From positions 1 through 8,569 of the forward strand of contig DGDR01000130.1 of the NCBI GenBank assembly GCA_002385545.1: 8,569 bases of DNA, read 5' to 3'. A program made the translations under genes and the position numbers. The notes below the pieces were generated by a model that was given only the letters and a program-made list of their open reading frames with translations, was not told where the DNA came from and searched no databases. Shown here piece after piece: positions 6,271 to 8,569 of the stretch; the stretch's first letter is position 1, and each line of letters begins with the position of its first letter. The stretch is from Clostridium sp. UBA3947 (GTDB lineage: Bacteria > Bacillota > Clostridia > Clostridiales > Clostridiaceae).

Positions 6271-7179
6271 TTAACCTTTTATACTGCCTGCAGTCATACC
6301 ACTAACTAAATATTTTGAACAGCAGATAAATACTAGCATGGCTGGTATGGCAGTTATTAAGGCTGTAGCTGAGTATACTCCCCATTGGGTAGTGAAATCC
6401 CCTTGCATACTAACTAGTCCCATAGGCAGAGTATACATATCCTCAGTGGCTAATATCACTCTTGCCATAATATATTCAGACCAAGAGCCCATAAAAGCAA
6501 ATAAGGCCGCTATGGCTATACCAGGCTTAGCCACAGGCAGGATAATTTTGTAAAACGCTGTTACAAGGTTGGCTCCATCTACATAAGCACTTTCTTCTAA
6601 AGACATATCTATACTATCAAAATACCCTTTCATCAACCATACGTTAAATGGTATAGCGTTTGCTATATATACAATAATAATTCCCATATATGTATCTGTA
6701 AGACGGAGCTTTGTCATTAATATGTATAAAGGCAACATAATCATAGGAGCTGGAAACATCTGTGTTAGCAAAAGCAAGTTCAAGCCCATTTTCTTTCCTC
6801 TGAAGTTATGTCTTGAAAAAGCATAGGCTCCCATAACTGATATAGTTAATGCAAAGGCTGTAGACAATAAGGATATTATCAAGCTATTTTTCACCCATGT
6901 TAAAAAGGCTGGCTTTTTTATAGCATTTATAAAATTATCAAAGGTAGCATTATCCGGTATAATTTTTAAGGAAGTGGATAAAAGTTTATCCGAAGGTCGT
7001 AAAGATATAGTAACTATATTTATTATTGGATACAAGGCAATAAAACAAGCTAAGATTAAAATGGCATATATTATAATTATCTTTATCTTAGAATCACCTC
7101 TGTCAAAGTAGCTAGATTTTATATCCAGATTTCTATAGTAGTAATTTTTACTTCTTTTATTGATGACGCTGCTCTTCAT
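6271..7179 (-). CDS. malG: MalG-like sugar ABC transporter permease
   Basis: This 302-residue inner-membrane permease is one half of the channel of a maltose/oligosaccharide-type (CUT1) ABC importer. Six hydrophobic segments are visible, at about 33-59, 97-122, 133-156, 163-185, 218-240 and 268-292. The cytoplasmic EAA loop that docks on the ATPase is EESAYVDGANLVTAFYKIIL followed by P (195-215). The C-terminus, LVSGMTAGSIKG, is very close to the end of E. coli MalG. The SD GAGGTGA overlaps the malF TGA stop, and only 4 nt separate stop and start, so translation is probably coupled. An N-terminal tail of about 30 polar residues carries YYYRNLDIKSS, which resembles the tail of the MalF-like partner. 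The transporter class is certain. The sugar (maltodextrin, galactoside or another oligosaccharide) is not fixed by sequence, so the symbol means 'MalG-like'. Confidence 0.9.
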   Translation of the reverse strand: MKSSVINKRSKNYYYRNLDIKSSYFDRGDSKIKIIIIYAILILACFIALYPIINIVTISLRPSDKLLSTSLKIIPDNATFDNFINAIKKPAFLTWVKNSLIISLLSTAFALTISVMGAYAFSRHNFRGKKMGLNLLLLTQMFPAPMIMLPLYILMTKLRLTDTYMGIIIVYIANAIPFNVWLMKGYFDSIDMSLEESAYVDGANLVTAFYKIILPVAKPGIAIAALFAFMGSWSEYIMARVILATEDMYTLPMGLVSMQGDFTTQWGVYSATALITAIPAMLVFICCSKYLVSGMTAGSIKG

Positions 7180-7183
7180 ACTA

Positions 7184-8122
7184 TCACCTCACTTGATTCA
7201 TTTTCTGAGCCTTTATAAAGCTTGAGCTAAATAAGGCTAATATTAGGAATATAATTACTGCAAAAGCTGCGGAATAGCTGTAATTGTAGTTGTTAAATGC
7301 CTTTTTCATAGCGTAGGTTACCAAAATATGAGCATCATCTGACACATTGTTTCCTGCCATGATATAAATGATATTTACCTTGTTAAAGGTCCATACGGAA
7401 CCTAATATAATTGCTGGTGTCATTACTGGCTTTAATAAAGGCAAGGTAATATTTTTAAGCTTCTGCCAGTTACTTGCTCCATCAACCTCTGCGGCTTCAT
7501 AATATTCCTTATCTATGCTTTGTAGTCCCCCTAAGCAAACCATCATTATAAAAGGAATTCCTAGCCATACGTTGGCTATTATGGAAGCTATAAATACATA
7601 TTTAGGGTCAGATAACCAAGGAAGCATAGCATCACTACCAAAGATAGCTTTCAACACCACATTAATGGTTCCAAACTCTTCATTAAACAAACCCTTCCAG
7701 GTTAAGGCCACTATATATTCTGGCATAGCCCAAGGCAGAATTAGAATTAATCTAATTATGCCTTTTCCCGGAAGCTTTCTATTTAAAAGCAAAGCTAGTC
7801 CCATTCCAAAGAATACATGACAGGCTACATTTATAACCGTCCATAGCAGCGTATTACCTAAAACCTTGTAGAAGATAGGCTCCTGAAATATTCTGTTGTA
7901 ATTATCAAAGCCTACATTAGGCCAATTCCAGCTTCTTAAATTTTGCAAAACGACCCTCTTAAAGCTTAATACAATCTCAAATATTAAGGGATAGACTACT
8001 ACTAATAGCATCACTAAAACAGTAGGTATCAAGAACAAGAGAATCTTATTTTTCTCCCTGTTGAAGCTTCCCTTGGCAGATTTTATTTGCAAATTATTAT
8101 AATAACCTTTTTTCACTCTCAT
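7184..8122 (-). CDS. malF: MalF-like sugar ABC transporter permease
   Basis: This 312-residue inner-membrane permease is the partner of the MalG-like protein. Hydrophobic segments lie at about 28-54, 87-113, 121-141, 172-200, 233-255 and 283-304. The EAA loop is EAAEVDGASNWQKLKNITLP (209-228). LPWAMPEYIVALTWKGLFN (129-147) resembles the LPWAVP and KGLFN block of E. coli MalF. The large periplasmic P2 domain of E. coli MalF (514 residues) is absent, as usual in the short Gram-positive forms. The start ATG follows AGAAGGAGATAAGT, with SD spacing of 6 nt, 36 nt after the binding-protein stop. The N-terminal tail GYYNNLQIKS matches that of its partner. As for the partner, substrate specificity is inferred only from family resemblance. 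Confidence 0.9.
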   Translation of the reverse strand: MRVKKGYYNNLQIKSAKGSFNREKNKILLFLIPTVLVMLLVVVYPLIFEIVLSFKRVVLQNLRSWNWPNVGFDNYNRIFQEPIFYKVLGNTLLWTVINVACHVFFGMGLALLLNRKLPGKGIIRLILILPWAMPEYIVALTWKGLFNEEFGTINVVLKAIFGSDAMLPWLSDPKYVFIASIIANVWLGIPFIMMVCLGGLQSIDKEYYEAAEVDGASNWQKLKNITLPLLKPVMTPAIILGSVWTFNKVNIIYIMAGNNVSDDAHILVTYAMKKAFNNYNYSYSAAFAVIIFLILALFSSSFIKAQKMNQVR

Positions 8123-8158
8123 ACTTATCTCCTTCTAGCAAGTATGTTTATTTCCTTA

Positions 8159-8569
8159 TTAACCTTGCAAGTCCTTAATATATTGTATAGCCTTCTCTTG
8201 GCACTTTCTGCCGTAATCTTCAGGCTTAATCTTTCCTGTTAATAGCTCCATTTGAGCATCTCTCATTGCATCCCAGGTCTTTGTCATCTCTTGGTAAGGA
8301 GGGGTGGCGACAGAGTTTTCTAGCTGAGCCTCTTGGATTTCATATATAGGATCTAAAATCATAGCCTCCTCTGCCGCTTCCTTGTCTGTTGGCAATTGGC
8401 CATGAGCTTTGGACAGCTTTAACTGAGACTCCTTAGATGTTAGGAAATCTATGTACTTAATTAAAGCTTCCTTTTTAGCTTCGCTAGCTTCTTCTATCAC
8501 TACAGAAACCATTACTGCCTTCACAGCGGATGATGGTTTCATGGGATTACCATTTATAGTGGGTAGCAC
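8159..8569 (-). CDS. malE: MalE-like sugar-binding lipoprotein, C-terminal part (5' end outside window)
   Basis: These 136 residues are the C-terminal part of an extracellular solute-binding protein that delivers sugar to the MalF/MalG channel. They align along their whole length with the C-terminus of E. coli MalE: VLPTINGNPMKPS matches VLPTFKGQPSKPF, YIDFLTSKESQLKL matches the NYLLTDEGLEAV helix, HGQLPTDKEA matches KPLGAVALKS, and PPYQEMTKTWDAMRDAQMELLTGKIKPEDY matches the last helices. The first in-window codon is GTG, but this is an internal valine and not a start. The signal peptide, lipobox and most of the sugar site lie beyond the window. It is the first visible gene of the operon, followed by malF and malG. 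The operon promoter and any catabolite-control site must be upstream of the window. Confidence 0.87.
   Translation of the reverse strand: MLPTINGNPMKPSSAVKAVMVSVVIEEASEAKKEALIKYIDFLTSKESQLKLSKAHGQLPTDKEAAEEAMILDPIYEIQEAQLENSVATPPYQEMTKTWDAMRDAQMELLTGKIKPEDYGRKCQEKAIQYIKDLQG

Noticed and set aside
8567..8569. GTG at the right edge as the start of the binding-protein gene
   Set aside because: It matches an internal valine of the MalE VLPT block. The gene clearly continues beyond the window.

Overview
The window looks like chromosomal DNA from a low-GC Firmicute, most likely a Clostridium-type anaerobe. The evidence is strong AGGAG-type Shine-Dalgarno (SD) sites, AT-rich intergenic DNA, ATA/AGA/TTA-rich codon use, a hemerythrin-like protein, and a Gram-positive style sugar ABC transporter. 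I see no insertion sequence, phage gene, CRISPR array, tRNA or rRNA.

Left part (6-3926, minus strand): a hemerythrin HHE protein lies downstream of a large SWIM-SNF2 ATPase of 1082 residues. The hemerythrin gene seems to have its own promoter. It has an extended -10 and no good -35. Centred about 41.5 bp upstream of the inferred transcription start is an inverted repeat, GGTAA-N6-TTACC, with the geometry of a CRP/FNR-superfamily site.

Centre (3927-6173): a 327-bp, very AT-rich divergent region separates the SNF2 gene from a plus-strand gene for a 622-residue protein, probably of the DUF4914 family. That gene has a near-consensus sigma-A promoter, a strong SD and a strong terminator. Read by eye, the protein follows the whole block order of ATP-dependent phosphoenolpyruvate carboxykinase (PEPCK): an Arg-rich substrate loop, a KKG lysine pair, a His 19 residues later, a P-loop, a kinase-2-like Asp, an NPR arginine block, and an FGV-x-x-PP block. 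Its P-loop ends in KSE, as in HPr kinase, and about 45 extra residues follow. It is therefore probably an uncharacterised PEPCK-superfamily phosphotransferase or carboxykinase, and it is the most interesting object in the window.

Right part (6185-8569, minus strand): the end of a maltose-type ABC importer operon. The order is a binding protein (C-terminal 136 residues only, cut by the window edge), a MalF-like permease and a MalG-like permease. No ATPase gene is present, so one must lie elsewhere or be shared. Both permeases carry a similar N-terminal cytoplasmic tail (YYxNLxIKS). The operon converges on the central gene. The two transcripts end at adjacent hairpins, whose single G-U wobbles show which strand each one serves.
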